A stretch of DNA of 64,000 bases from Phytophthora colocasiae. Lineage: Eukaryota; Oomycota; Peronosporomycetes; Peronosporales; Peronosporaceae. The stretch is taken from assembly GCA_018806915.1 (NCBI GenBank), contig JAGKQI010000085.1, forward strand, positions 682,001-746,000. The letters are read 5' to 3'. The number at the start of each line of letters is the position of its first letter. Position 1 is the stretch's first letter. Below, piece by piece: positions 1 through 8,647 of this stretch. Both the position numbers and the translations under genes were made by a program. The notes under the pieces are model-generated. The model did no database searches. It was given only the letters and a program-made list of their open reading frames with translations, and was not told the DNA's origin.

Positions 1-520
1 GACTCGTCAAAGCTCCACTAGGAGAGAAGTGCGTAGCACCTAAGGTCTTCGACCTCCAATCGATCCATGGCTCGTGGCGCTCCAGCCACGCCATGCCAAG
101 GATGAGGTCGTACCTCGAATCCAGGTCCAGGACCAAGCAGCGTTCCACGCTATCGAAGTCCAAGAACTTCAGCCGCAGGTCCATGGGGACCTTGGCTGCC
201 GTGACACGGACGCCCGTCGCTAGACGGACAGTGACGGTGTCACCTCTTCGCGCTCGAAGCGCCTCAGCATATTGCTGACTACCCTCAACGGTGGAGCGTC
301 TGACATAGTTGCCAGACGCCCCCGAATCGATCAACACGATCCATGGCTTCTCAAAGCCCTTCACGTCCACCTGGATGACCAGCAAGCCCTGCTTGCTCAC
401 ACGTTCCGTGTTCAAGAGCACGGAGCTCTTCGGGGCTGAGCCCCAGTGCCTCTCACGCACTGCAGAACTCGGTTCTTCCCCAGTAGACCGCCCCGCGTCT
501 ACTGGGAGCCGGCGTTTCCC
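1..520 (-). CDS. Element D protease (start of pol, partial)
   Basis: This open minus-strand frame runs without a stop from the end of gag to the window edge. It encodes a retropepsin-like aspartic protease. The catalytic motif DSGASGN lies near 310-330, and the second conserved block, DLILGMAWLERH, near 70-110. It is in the -1 frame relative to gag and has no obvious start codon of its own, so it is probably made as a Gag-Pro fusion by frameshifting at 514-520. It resembles the protease of element C (23991-25010) in both motif order and spacing. The downstream RT and integrase are outside the window. Confidence 0.85.
479..520 (-). promoter_or_regulatory. Probable -1 ribosomal frameshift signal, element D gag-pro
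   Basis: On the minus strand the heptamer G GGA AAC (520-514) sits in the gag frame five codons before the gag stop (501-499). A 7-nt spacer follows. Then comes a 10-bp stem, CCCAGTAGAC (506-497) pairing with GTCTACTGGG (488-479), around an 8-nt GC-rich loop. Slipping -1 leads into the open protease frame. G GGA AAC is a known slippery sequence in retroviruses. The equivalent site in element C keeps the geometry with compensatory changes. Confidence 0.8.
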
Positions 521-1480
521 TGGGCAGAGCCCAAAGCGGGACCCGCGCCAGGGTTGCGGCCATTCTGGCCGGCGCGCTCTTTGCGCAGAGGGCAGTTGGG
601 CCTCAGATGTGTGGGACTACCACACGTGTAGCACCGGCGGGTGCTCATACGCTGCACCGCAGCTCGTAGCTCGGCTACTTCATCTTCAGCATAGCTGAGG
701 TCCATGGGCTCGGGTCCACCGGTTCCTGTGCTGTTAGCACCGACCCTCGACAACTTAAAGTTGTGTTCGGCATTCAATGCCACGCTGACAGCATCTTTGA
801 AGCTGTGGGGATTCTGACGGAATGCCTCCGTCCTGGCCACGCCGGCTCGTAAACCTTCCATGAAGATGGTCACGGTGACCACCTCAGGTAGAGGATCGGT
901 AGCCATGCCGGCAATGAGCGTGCGCAGCTCTTGGACATAGTCCACCAGGTCCTTCTTGCCCTGTCGGCAAGCAAGGAAGCGTGACCGCACGCGATACACC
1001 TGGTTAGGCGGAGCAGACACTTGCGTGAGCTTGGCCTTTAGCTCGCCCCAAGTAGGGAAGACCGCTTCCACCGACGTCCCAGACGTCAAGGCCCATTCTC
1101 GTGCTCGCCCTTCGAGCTTGGAGATGGCAAACGCCACGCGTTGCCCCTCCAACTGGAGCATAGCGGCCCCCATGGCCATTCCGACCTCTTGGGTCCACAA
1201 CAGGAGGTTCTCTCCCTCCTTCCCGTGGAAAGTCTTCACGCTGCGCGTGACGGGCTTAGCTCTCTGAGCAGGGGTAGCCCCTTTTACATTCCGCTGAATG
1301 TGCTCGACGAGAGCGTTCTTGTACGAGGCAAATGCCTCGAGGCGCGCGTTGACGGCCTCCGGCCCTTGAGACGCAAGGTGCGCCATACCTTCAGGGCCCA
1401 GCAAGGACGTAAGCTTGTTAAGGTGGGTTAAGCGTGTCCTGCTGACTCGGAGTCATGTGAGCGTATGCTTCTTGCTCCAT
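499..1480 (-). pseudogene. Element D gag (one frameshift near its start)
   Basis: This is the capsid/nucleocapsid polyprotein of a Gypsy element. The body resembles the Retrotrans_gag fold seen in the gags of C and E. It ends in a CCHC zinc knuckle (CYTCGSPTHLRPNC, spacing C2-C4-H4-C) near 600-650. The likely start is the ATG at 1480-1478, but that frame closes after about 20 codons. The long gag frame lies in another phase and has no ATG. A single extra G in the GGG at 1425-1427 (plus strand) would explain this, so the copy is probably disabled. The gag stop at 501-499 overlaps the frameshift signal to protease. Confidence 0.8.
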
Positions 1481-1496
1481 TCTCACAGAGAAACAG

Positions 1497-1956
1497 TGTA
1501 ATGGGTCTACCTAGACCTATTAGGTGGCGTACACGTGCGCTTACGTATATGAGGAAGCGTGCAATTAGAATAGACTTAATTTAAGTATATTTATTTAAAT
1601 AAGTTTAATTAAATCAAATATAACTAAATTAAACTGCAAAATACCGTAAAATGAGAACTGTTATTGAATTTGGCATAAGCCAATTATGGACCTCCTAAAA
1701 CTGTTTATTATCTATTTCTAAAGGGTCTGCCAACGTGTGGTTGGCAGAAACTCTGCTCAGTGATTGGTAGAAATCCGTTACTTTCTACCAATAATATGCA
1801 CAAATGCACACGAACCATCCAATAATGTGGTTCGCCCATGTATCCATTGGTGTGTACAGCACACCAAGGTTTGAGGCCCATTTCCAACCTCTAACAGTTA
1901 TCCTAACTGTTAGAGTTACAAGTGGCACAACCACTTGTACGTGTAACCCCGTTACA
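1497..1956 (-). repeat. 3' LTR of element C
   Basis: The repeat begins TGTAA and ends TTACA, and is 460 bp long. It is almost identical to 26025-26484. Its outer flank AACAG (1492-1496) is repeated after the other LTR. The minus-strand end TGTAACGGGG is shared with the LTRs of D and E and with the fragment at 52447, marking one LTR superfamily. Confidence 0.95.
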
Positions 1957-1971
1957 CCATCCCCCCGTTAA
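1957..1971 (-). other. Polypurine tract of element C
   Basis: The minus strand reads AACGGGGGGATGG directly before the 3' LTR start TGTAAC. Its position and composition fit the plus-strand primer for reverse transcription. Confidence 0.75.
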
Positions 1972-2057
1972 GATTCGACGTATCGGTCTCGATACGTCAA
2001 TCAACAGAACTTGACAAGACCGTCAAGTTCCCGAGAGAAATCCGAGTTCATTTCGCA

Positions 2058-3608
2058 ATGAACTCGCCAACGCCCACGTCTCCGTCCGCTTCTGCGGACG
2101 CGCAAGCCTCACCTGCTGCCTCTGCAGCAGGAACAACGACCTCAGCAGTGCCCACTAGCACTGCTGCTTCCAGCGGTCCGACAGAGAAGCTCTCTGTCAC
2201 CAAGTACCATGCTCTCCATAAGGAGAAGCACGAGAAGAAGACTTCTTCTTCTTCTCTAGCAGAGATTAAGAATCCTGCTGTCCCTCTCAAAGAACTCTTT
2301 GGAGAGGACTACGAAGACATCCTCGACTACGACGAGGATGTCGAGGAGGGGGAGGTTGATGTCAAGGCTCCCGCTCCCGTGTCTACGTCTGAAGACACGT
2401 CAGACCCACCCGTGGGATCTCGACGACCTCGTGATGAGGCCTCGGACGCTTCAAGCTCGAAGCGTCCGCGCAGTGATGGCGAAGCGTCCCCCATGTCAAG
2501 GGCGCTCACTGCCCCGCGCACTGATCCGCCAGTGCGCACACCATGGATGCCTACTGAGACAGAGATCCATGACCGGTTCGGTGCTAGTTCACCACCGAAC
2601 CCGATACTGTTGTACTCATGCAACAGTATCAACGACGACGGCGTTGCCGCTAAGGTTGTCTTTGAGTCCGAGACTCAAAGACGCGACTACTATATCGGGC
2701 TCTTCCACGAGCTCCGATACTATGCAGCGAAGAAGACTTCGCGCAAGAGCAAAGTGCCAGAGTGGCAGGCACTTTGTCAGTCGTGGAACGCCTTTGTTGA
2801 AAACTTCAACAAAGACCCGAAGGCATATCGCGAGCGCGTTGCTGCGGCTCGCGATCGCTACTACACTTACACTACGCGTGGTAAGTGTGAACGCCTCCAT
2901 GATCAGTCCATGGAAGCGGGGATCCCATGTGCCGTTCCCTTTGGCACACCCTGTCCGCGTTGCCAAGGGTTGGCAACACGTCTCACCGAAAGTGATCTCC
3001 TGGGGTACACGGTCGTCCGTGTACCCGATCACATCAAGGAGCTCCGTGGTCGTATTGTGCCACGTGAAGCTCCGAGTGCTGTGGCTGACCGCAGCACTCC
3101 TCTTGCAGGGTTTAACCCTGCAAGTTATGGTGGGCTTCGTACGCCCTCACCATTTCCGGAACGTCCTCCATCAGGACGTTCCGCGGCTCCCATGTATCTC
3201 GATGGGGAGGAAATCCTCTCCAACGAATACGAAAACGAACCCCTTGAGAGTTCGTTCTCTTATGAGCCACGATCTGCTCAACAATCCAGCGGATCGCTCC
3301 ACTCGCGTGGCGCAACGGCGGCGGAGGGGGCGGGAACACTCCCTCCGGATGGTCACCGCTTTGACCATGACGATCGTGCTCTGCACGATCGAGTTGCTGC
3401 GGTGGGGCAGACACAGAGCGCTGAGATAGCTGCTCTGAAGCAGGAGGTTCGTGCCCTCCGTGCTGAGGTCTGTGAGGCAGCTCAGACTGGCTCGAACCTC
3501 TCGTCCGGTCTTGGGACGAGAGTGAACCGGTTGATCGACCGTGTCGACAATCTCGAGAGGCCTTCCAGGCCTCTCGCACTCCTCAGTCGGACTACCAACC
3601 CCAGGTAG
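2058..3608 (+). CDS. Antisense ORF of element C, 516 aa, unknown function
   Basis: This long uninterrupted plus-strand frame lies inside a minus-strand Gypsy element, starting 102 bp inside the 3' LTR. The N-terminal 160 residues are rich in Ser, Ala, Pro and acidic residues, as expected for a disordered region. The middle (about 165-345) is well mixed in composition, with many Tyr/Trp/Phe residues and a CxxC pair (PCPRCQGL). Residues about 445-475 look like a coiled coil with Leu/Ala/Glu heptads. The 3' half overlaps the chromodomain end of pol on the opposite strand. I recognise no family. A plausible expression route is antisense transcription from the 3' LTR. An artefact of codon bias is possible but unlikely at this length, given that most of pol here is broken while this frame is intact. 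Confidence 0.6.
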   Translation: MNSPTPTSPSASADAQASPAASAAGTTTSAVPTSTAASSGPTEKLSVTKYHALHKEKHEKKTSSSSLAEIKNPAVPLKELFGEDYEDILDYDEDVEEGEVDVKAPAPVSTSEDTSDPPVGSRRPRDEASDASSSKRPRSDGEASPMSRALTAPRTDPPVRTPWMPTETEIHDRFGASSPPNPILLYSCNSINDDGVAAKVVFESETQRRDYYIGLFHELRYYAAKKTSRKSKVPEWQALCQSWNAFVENFNKDPKAYRERVAAARDRYYTYTTRGKCERLHDQSMEAGIPCAVPFGTPCPRCQGLATRLTESDLLGYTVVRVPDHIKELRGRIVPREAPSAVADRSTPLAGFNPASYGGLRTPSPFPERPPSGRSAAPMYLDGEEILSNEYENEPLESSFSYEPRSAQQSSGSLHSRGATAAEGAGTLPPDGHRFDHDDRALHDRVAAVGQTQSAEIAALKQEVRALRAEVCEAAQTGSNLSSGLGTRVNRLIDRVDNLERPSRPLALLSRTTNPR

Positions 3609-3652
3609 TCCGTGCTGCACGTACGGCTTCAACCGCCCGACGTAGAAGGTCG
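3112..3652 (-). pseudogene. Element C pol C-terminus with chromodomain
   Basis: This is the end of C's pol, cut off from integrase by element A. It opens with the typical tail after the integrase GPY/F region (YVGRLKPY). After a frameshift it continues through a Pro-rich linker into a chromodomain: IRWIVEQIVAH, then RFRIRWRGFPPHRDTWEP, with the expected aromatic residues. The stop is at 3112-3114. Two different frames are needed to read the linker and the chromodomain, so it is broken here. It overlaps the antisense ORF 2058-3608 over about 500 bp. Confidence 0.8.
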
Positions 3653-5199
3653 TGTGGCGAAGTGGGTGAACACTTTTCCCGCCCAGGTGCGTATAGCGTG
3701 TCTTCCGGAAAATAAGTCCGACTGGAAAGATATCCGGGCGGACTAACGAAAGTCAGAACCTCCAACCGGGATCCAAATGGGTATCCGGAAAGAGGGTTGG
3801 CGTGTGACCTTGTGACTACCCTCGTAGGTGTCGTTTGTCTTCGAACGCGAGGAGTTCCACCTGGATGAGTTACTTCCAAAAGCTTGACTGGATCCAGATG
3901 TAGAGTGCTAATGCACTTCCAAATGCAGTGGTTGAGTCTGAATGCAGGTGAGAGACTATTAGCAAAGCCTTCCAACAACAGATAACCAATATACAAGAGA
4001 GTTAAATGCAAATATACAGCCGCTTCTTATTCTTTCCGGCCCTTGAGCGGTGGGCACTCCAAATGCCAGTACGACGTTGGACACTCCAACCGGGACACTG
4101 GCACAATCCCGGGGTCCTTTAGCGCACCACTTCTGGCAAGTCCACTTGGACTCCCAGAAGACAATTATCCAAGTATACCAGGAATACTATAGAGCACTCC
4201 AAAATACACACACACAAATACAGTCCAATCACACAGCAGTCAATCAATCAATTTCAGGGGTGACTACTAATAACCTCCTAAAACGCAGTTGTAATATGAA
4301 ATGTACAAACCAAACGACCGTCTGGAATGTCCAACTGGGATATGAAATGGGAGGGGTCACGCCCAGGAATCGCCGCCCGGATCACCTTCCCAACTTGGTC
4401 TTAACCTGGCGGAGATTCACGCGGCGGTGACGATAGTCGACGCGGCCTGACGCTTGTTCGCTGACTCCGAGCCCTCGACTTCGAGGCTGGTCGGCAGTGC
4501 TCACAGTGGTGGCTTATGGGAAACCTCCCGCTCTTCCACTTGCGCCCTTGGTGGCAAATTGAACTCTCTTTAATATATAACTATCCGTTGTAAAGCTAAA
4601 CATGCAAAATAGACTTGGTTTCACTATAGGTAGAGGCGTGCTTATCCGGAGGCGACCTGACACATCCGAAGAACACCGAAGAACATGGCCGAATTCCAGC
4701 TGTGCCGAACAGATCATGGTCGGTCGTCTTGGTCGGTCGGAAAACACTTGGGTCTAGTATGGTCGGATCTTCAACGGCCGATCGTGGGTACAAATCAGGG
4801 CTAGTCCGGTTTGACTCTGGGTACAAATCAGGGCTAGTCCGGTTGGACTCTGGGTACAAATCTGGACTGGTCCGGTTGGACCTGTTCCATCAAACAGCCA
4901 TCTTCCACTTGGACATCCAAAAGTAACTCCAATATCTCGAAATCAGGTAACTGTCAACTGGGCAGAAGGCGGCAGTCCAGGAAATCACTTGACTTGAGTA
5001 TGTACGTCCGACCGGACATATACCACTTGGAGTCCCAACTGGAGATCTTGGACTGACTTCGCCTGGGCTCTCCGGAATCCACATTTATTTCGTCCATTCA
5101 ATCCTCCTTGGCTCGCAGCGTCCCAATATAGTACTTTCAGAGCCAATCAGAGCGTAGCTGGGGTATTTACTCCGTAAAAACTGGAGCCACATCTTCACA
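3653..5199 (-). repeat. 3' LTR of element A
   Basis: This is a 1547-bp direct repeat of 18935-20483, starting TGTGG and ending TTCACA in plus orientation. On the minus strand it begins TGTGAAGATGTGGCTCC, a terminus closely echoed by the LTRs of J (62305) and B (53486). It holds a 33-bp triplicated segment and a TATA-like stretch near 4570-4582. Confidence 0.95.
4786..4884. repeat. 33-bp tandem repeat, three copies, in the A LTR
   Basis: Three head-to-tail units start GGGTACAAATC at 4786, 4819 and 4852. The same array lies in the other LTR at 20069-20167. The third unit has diverged most. Its place in U3 fits a duplicated regulatory element. Confidence 0.85.
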
Positions 5200-5561
5200 A
5201 CCGTCCCTCTCGTCATGTGCTCTCATTGAGAAATTTACTCTCGAGGTGAAAGGACACGATGAGATGAAGTGGGGCGACATCATCTTGGGCATCCAAAACT
5301 CCCAGTCGGTTTAAACCTTCAGGTCGGTTCGGTCGGAATGTTCAGTCCAAAACGGTCGATCAGTCCGGCGGGAGCTTTGTGTCCACGAAAGTTCAGTACA
5401 ACAGAAGATCTCCTTTCTCAGCAAACTCCAACTCCGTTCTTCAACTGGCGGAGGTCGCTTCCTTTCTGCGCCCCGTCCCAAGTTACCCAATCAAGACTCA
5501 AATCAAATCCAAACGGCAGTTCGCCAATCATAACCCGATTTCCAAGCTCTTGAACGCATCG

Positions 5562-8351
5562 ATGGCGACCCCAAGCAGCGCCTCGGCGTCCGACGCACCT
5601 GCGACAAGCGCCTCGCCTTCACGCGCATCTTCCGATGCTCCTGCAGCGACTGGCGCCAACGACGACGGTGGTGGCGGCACGGAAGTGTCTGCCGGAGCGG
5701 CTCCCGGCGGTTCCACGGCTGAGGATGACTTCAGGGAGGAGGACGACGGCAGTGGCCACGCGTCGGAGCCTCCTGCACCTCCTTTCCCAGACACGGCGAA
5801 GGTACCTGGCTCGCTCGTGAGCATCAGAGAGGCCTCCAGCATCGGATTGTTCAAGCGCCAGGCTGTATCCACTCTCACGTTGGGGCCCGGTCATTACACT
5901 TTGGAGGACATGAGCTCCGACGAGCGCGTCCGTATCGCTGGAGTCCCATTGGCAGATCGCCACTTGGAGCCTGGTGTCTTCGTCCAAGATGGGTATGGTG
6001 GTCTGGAGGGCATGGTCCAACTGGAGAGTCTGTCAACTGCAGAGAAGTCCGAGTTGTTCCAGTTCTTCGATGATAAAGTGAACTTGAACTATCGCGTGCT
6101 GGTGCCCCGAGGTCGTCCTCTGGATGGGGATGCCCTGGATTCCGAAATGAACAACCTGCTGGTCCGACGGGAAGTTGCGTCTATCCTGACGCAGTTCGAA
6201 CCCGAAGGTCTCGCGCGTCGCGTGTTCGGGACGGTCTCTCTCCTTCGTCGCGTCATCCAGAAGCTCTCCCGGAACCAGACACTGCTCGAAGATACAGACG
6301 CGGCGGTGACGGATGCACTGGCTGTCCAGGATTCCTTGGACAACTTGAAACGTGAGTCTCAGCTGAAAATTCAAGCCCTGGAACGGCTTGTATCGATGTC
6401 GGCAGCCGAAAAGGAGGAACTCGTGCAGAACTTCCGAGCTGACACTTTACAGCTCATCCAAGAACACAAGCGCGACAAGCAAAGTCTCCAGCGTCAGGTT
6501 CGAGACCTGCAACAACAACTAGCCGCCGCCAAGTCTCGTCAATCCTTCAGTCCAGTTGGACTCATGAACTTTCTCGGTCACGGTGGAAATGGAAATTCTG
6601 AGCTCCAGTTGAACTGGGAGCGTCTCTTGGAACTTTTGATTCACTTTCGCGATGGGGTCCCAGTGCCGTCGTCCTGGCGTACCATGATTACTGTGATGAC
6701 TCCAGATGACACTCGGCACACGTTCCCGCCATTCACGCAACTTCCCCGTTCGGAAGACGGTGATGAATCCAAGGAGAGCGATCCTCCGGCCGGCGACGAG
6801 ATCGACCTGACGAAGGATTCGTCCAAGTCTTCCGGTTCGTCGTCTTCCAAGAAGCGATCTAGACCTCCAGCCGGACCTTCAAGCTCCAAGCGCCGCAAGA
6901 AGTCTCGAAAGGCTCCAGAGGAGGTTCAAGAGCGACCCGAGGGGTGGATTGCTCACTCTAACGAAGACTGTCTCTCCGACAAGTACCCGTTGTCTTGGAC
7001 TGTGGAGAAGGCTCGGAAGTCTCTGGCAGATCACCCGGTTGCTTGGGAGGATCTCCGTTTGGACGTCCAGATGCTGATTCGCACGGGCGTCCCGTTTCCA
7101 ACTGTGATCGAATGGCTGAACGATGATCGCTCGGCTCACTTTGGCTTCCAGTTGGATGTCCTCCTCTCGATGCTTGTCCGGATGATGTACTGGAACGCAT
7201 TGGACGACGTCCACTGGACAAAGTACGTCCCTCGCCGCTACTTCAGTATGGCCGATGCCATTCTGGCTAATCTCGTGGAGCAAGATGTTCAGCCGGAGTT
7301 CTGGGGTCCAATGGTGGAAGGCGAGTCTGGAGTTGAAGAAGATCCCGATCCTGACGCTCTGGTCGAAGACAAGGATGACAAGTCCAAGGACGAGGACTTC
7401 CACCCGGACGACGACGGAAATGCCGAAGAAGAAGAAGAGGAGGAAGATATCAAGACTCCTCCTCCACGTTCTGCACGCCGTCGTCTGAGCTCCAGCAGTA
7501 CACCTGCCACGCCGAAATCTTCCAAGAAGTCTCGTCGGACGAAGTCTGCCCGGACGGCTCTCGCTCGGAAGGACTACGAAGACCTTACCCAGTCGGAGAA
7601 AGAAGTGATCGAGAGCCCGGACGACGAGAACAAGTCGTGGCTGCACTACGGGGTCCGGGTGAAGCGTGGGGACCCCGTGTATGGGGTGTCGCTCCAGACG
7701 TTTGGATTCCCGGACTACGCACCCAATCGTTGGGACATCAAGATCTTGAAGTCCCGTTCGACAACCAAATTCTCAGAGATCCAGCAGCTCATGGCAGACG
7801 CACCTTGGAGTGAGATGTTCTCCAACCGGACCCAAACGTTCTTCTTTCACAAGCGCGATGACCTCTCGGATGACACGGTGGAAGCGTTGGGTCGGTGGAT
7901 CAAGTTCGTCTCACGGAATGTCCGGTCGTTCTGGAACGCTGGTCACTGGTTGACATTGGATGGTTCGGCCGATGCTCCCGCTCTCGTACGTCAGATGCAG
8001 AATGATCGGTCGAACCATCAAGCGTCCTTCCGGAAGCGCGTTCTCGCACTCCAAACGGAGCTGGATCCCGACATCCCGGACTCACTTTGGATGGAGCCTG
8101 GCATCTGGGCGTACCCGCACAAGCTGTGCCACTGGATTCTCATGGATCCAAAGCACGTCAACCCGGACACTTCGGCGCCGTATACCGTCCAAGAGCAGTT
8201 GAAGATCTTGGACAAGCGTGAACCTGGACGAGCCCAATGGAGCCATTCCAAGTCGGACAAGGAGCGCATTGCGCACCTCCCACCAGACGTTCGTGCCAAG
8301 TTGATTCCGGCCGGACAACGCGTGAAGTTCTCTGACCTGTGGGCACTATGA
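5562..8351 (+). CDS. Antisense ORF of element A, about 929 aa, unknown function
   Basis: This plus-strand frame lies wholly inside minus-strand element A, between the 3' LTR and the end of pol. The frame is open for 990 codons from 5379; the ATG at 5562, followed by a Ser/Ala/Pro-rich start, is the likelier initiation site. The order is a disordered acidic N-terminus, a folded-looking region, a long coiled coil (about 230-330), a basic nuclear-localisation-like cluster (KKRSRP, KRRKKSRK), a second folded-looking region, a long Asp/Glu-rich stretch with Ser/Lys tails, and a Trp-rich C-terminal domain of about 250 residues. I recognise no enzyme motif. It ends 297 bp from the tail-to-tail pol stop. 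It is as intact as gag and pol, which argues for function. Confidence 0.7.
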   Translation: MATPSSASASDAPATSASPSRASSDAPAATGANDDGGGGTEVSAGAAPGGSTAEDDFREEDDGSGHASEPPAPPFPDTAKVPGSLVSIREASSIGLFKRQAVSTLTLGPGHYTLEDMSSDERVRIAGVPLADRHLEPGVFVQDGYGGLEGMVQLESLSTAEKSELFQFFDDKVNLNYRVLVPRGRPLDGDALDSEMNNLLVRREVASILTQFEPEGLARRVFGTVSLLRRVIQKLSRNQTLLEDTDAAVTDALAVQDSLDNLKRESQLKIQALERLVSMSAAEKEELVQNFRADTLQLIQEHKRDKQSLQRQVRDLQQQLAAAKSRQSFSPVGLMNFLGHGGNGNSELQLNWERLLELLIHFRDGVPVPSSWRTMITVMTPDDTRHTFPPFTQLPRSEDGDESKESDPPAGDEIDLTKDSSKSSGSSSSKKRSRPPAGPSSSKRRKKSRKAPEEVQERPEGWIAHSNEDCLSDKYPLSWTVEKARKSLADHPVAWEDLRLDVQMLIRTGVPFPTVIEWLNDDRSAHFGFQLDVLLSMLVRMMYWNALDDVHWTKYVPRRYFSMADAILANLVEQDVQPEFWGPMVEGESGVEEDPDPDALVEDKDDKSKDEDFHPDDDGNAEEEEEEEDIKTPPPRSARRRLSSSSTPATPKSSKKSRRTKSARTALARKDYEDLTQSEKEVIESPDDENKSWLHYGVRVKRGDPVYGVSLQTFGFPDYAPNRWDIKILKSRSTTKFSEIQQLMADAPWSEMFSNRTQTFFFHKRDDLSDDTVEALGRWIKFVSRNVRSFWNAGHWLTLDGSADAPALVRQMQNDRSNHQASFRKRVLALQTELDPDIPDSLWMEPGIWAYPHKLCHWILMDPKHVNPDTSAPYTVQEQLKILDKREPGRAQWSHSKSDKERIAHLPPDVRAKLIPAGQRVKFSDLWAL

Positions 8352-8647
8352 AAGTCCAAGCGAGTGTTTTCCATCTGGATGCCTTCGTAGTCTTGCATAT
8401 TTCATACGTAGTGACCCCACAATAATCATCCAGAATACACTCACCTTCATTTCCATCACTGTTCCATCTCGTCATAGCTCGCCATCTCGTCTCCAATTTT
8501 CACCATTCGAAAACTCCAATCTCTAACATGTCCACAGTCACTCGAACACTCCAAAAGGTACAATCAAAATCAAATCAATGTCCGTCGTAACAGTTCCAAT
8601 AGTCACACCACCCGGACGTCCAACATGCCATAAGACTTGTTGGACGT

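Noticed and set aside
4786..4884. A CRISPR array at the 33-bp repeats
   Set aside because: The units are directly adjacent with no spacers, and this is a eukaryotic LTR.
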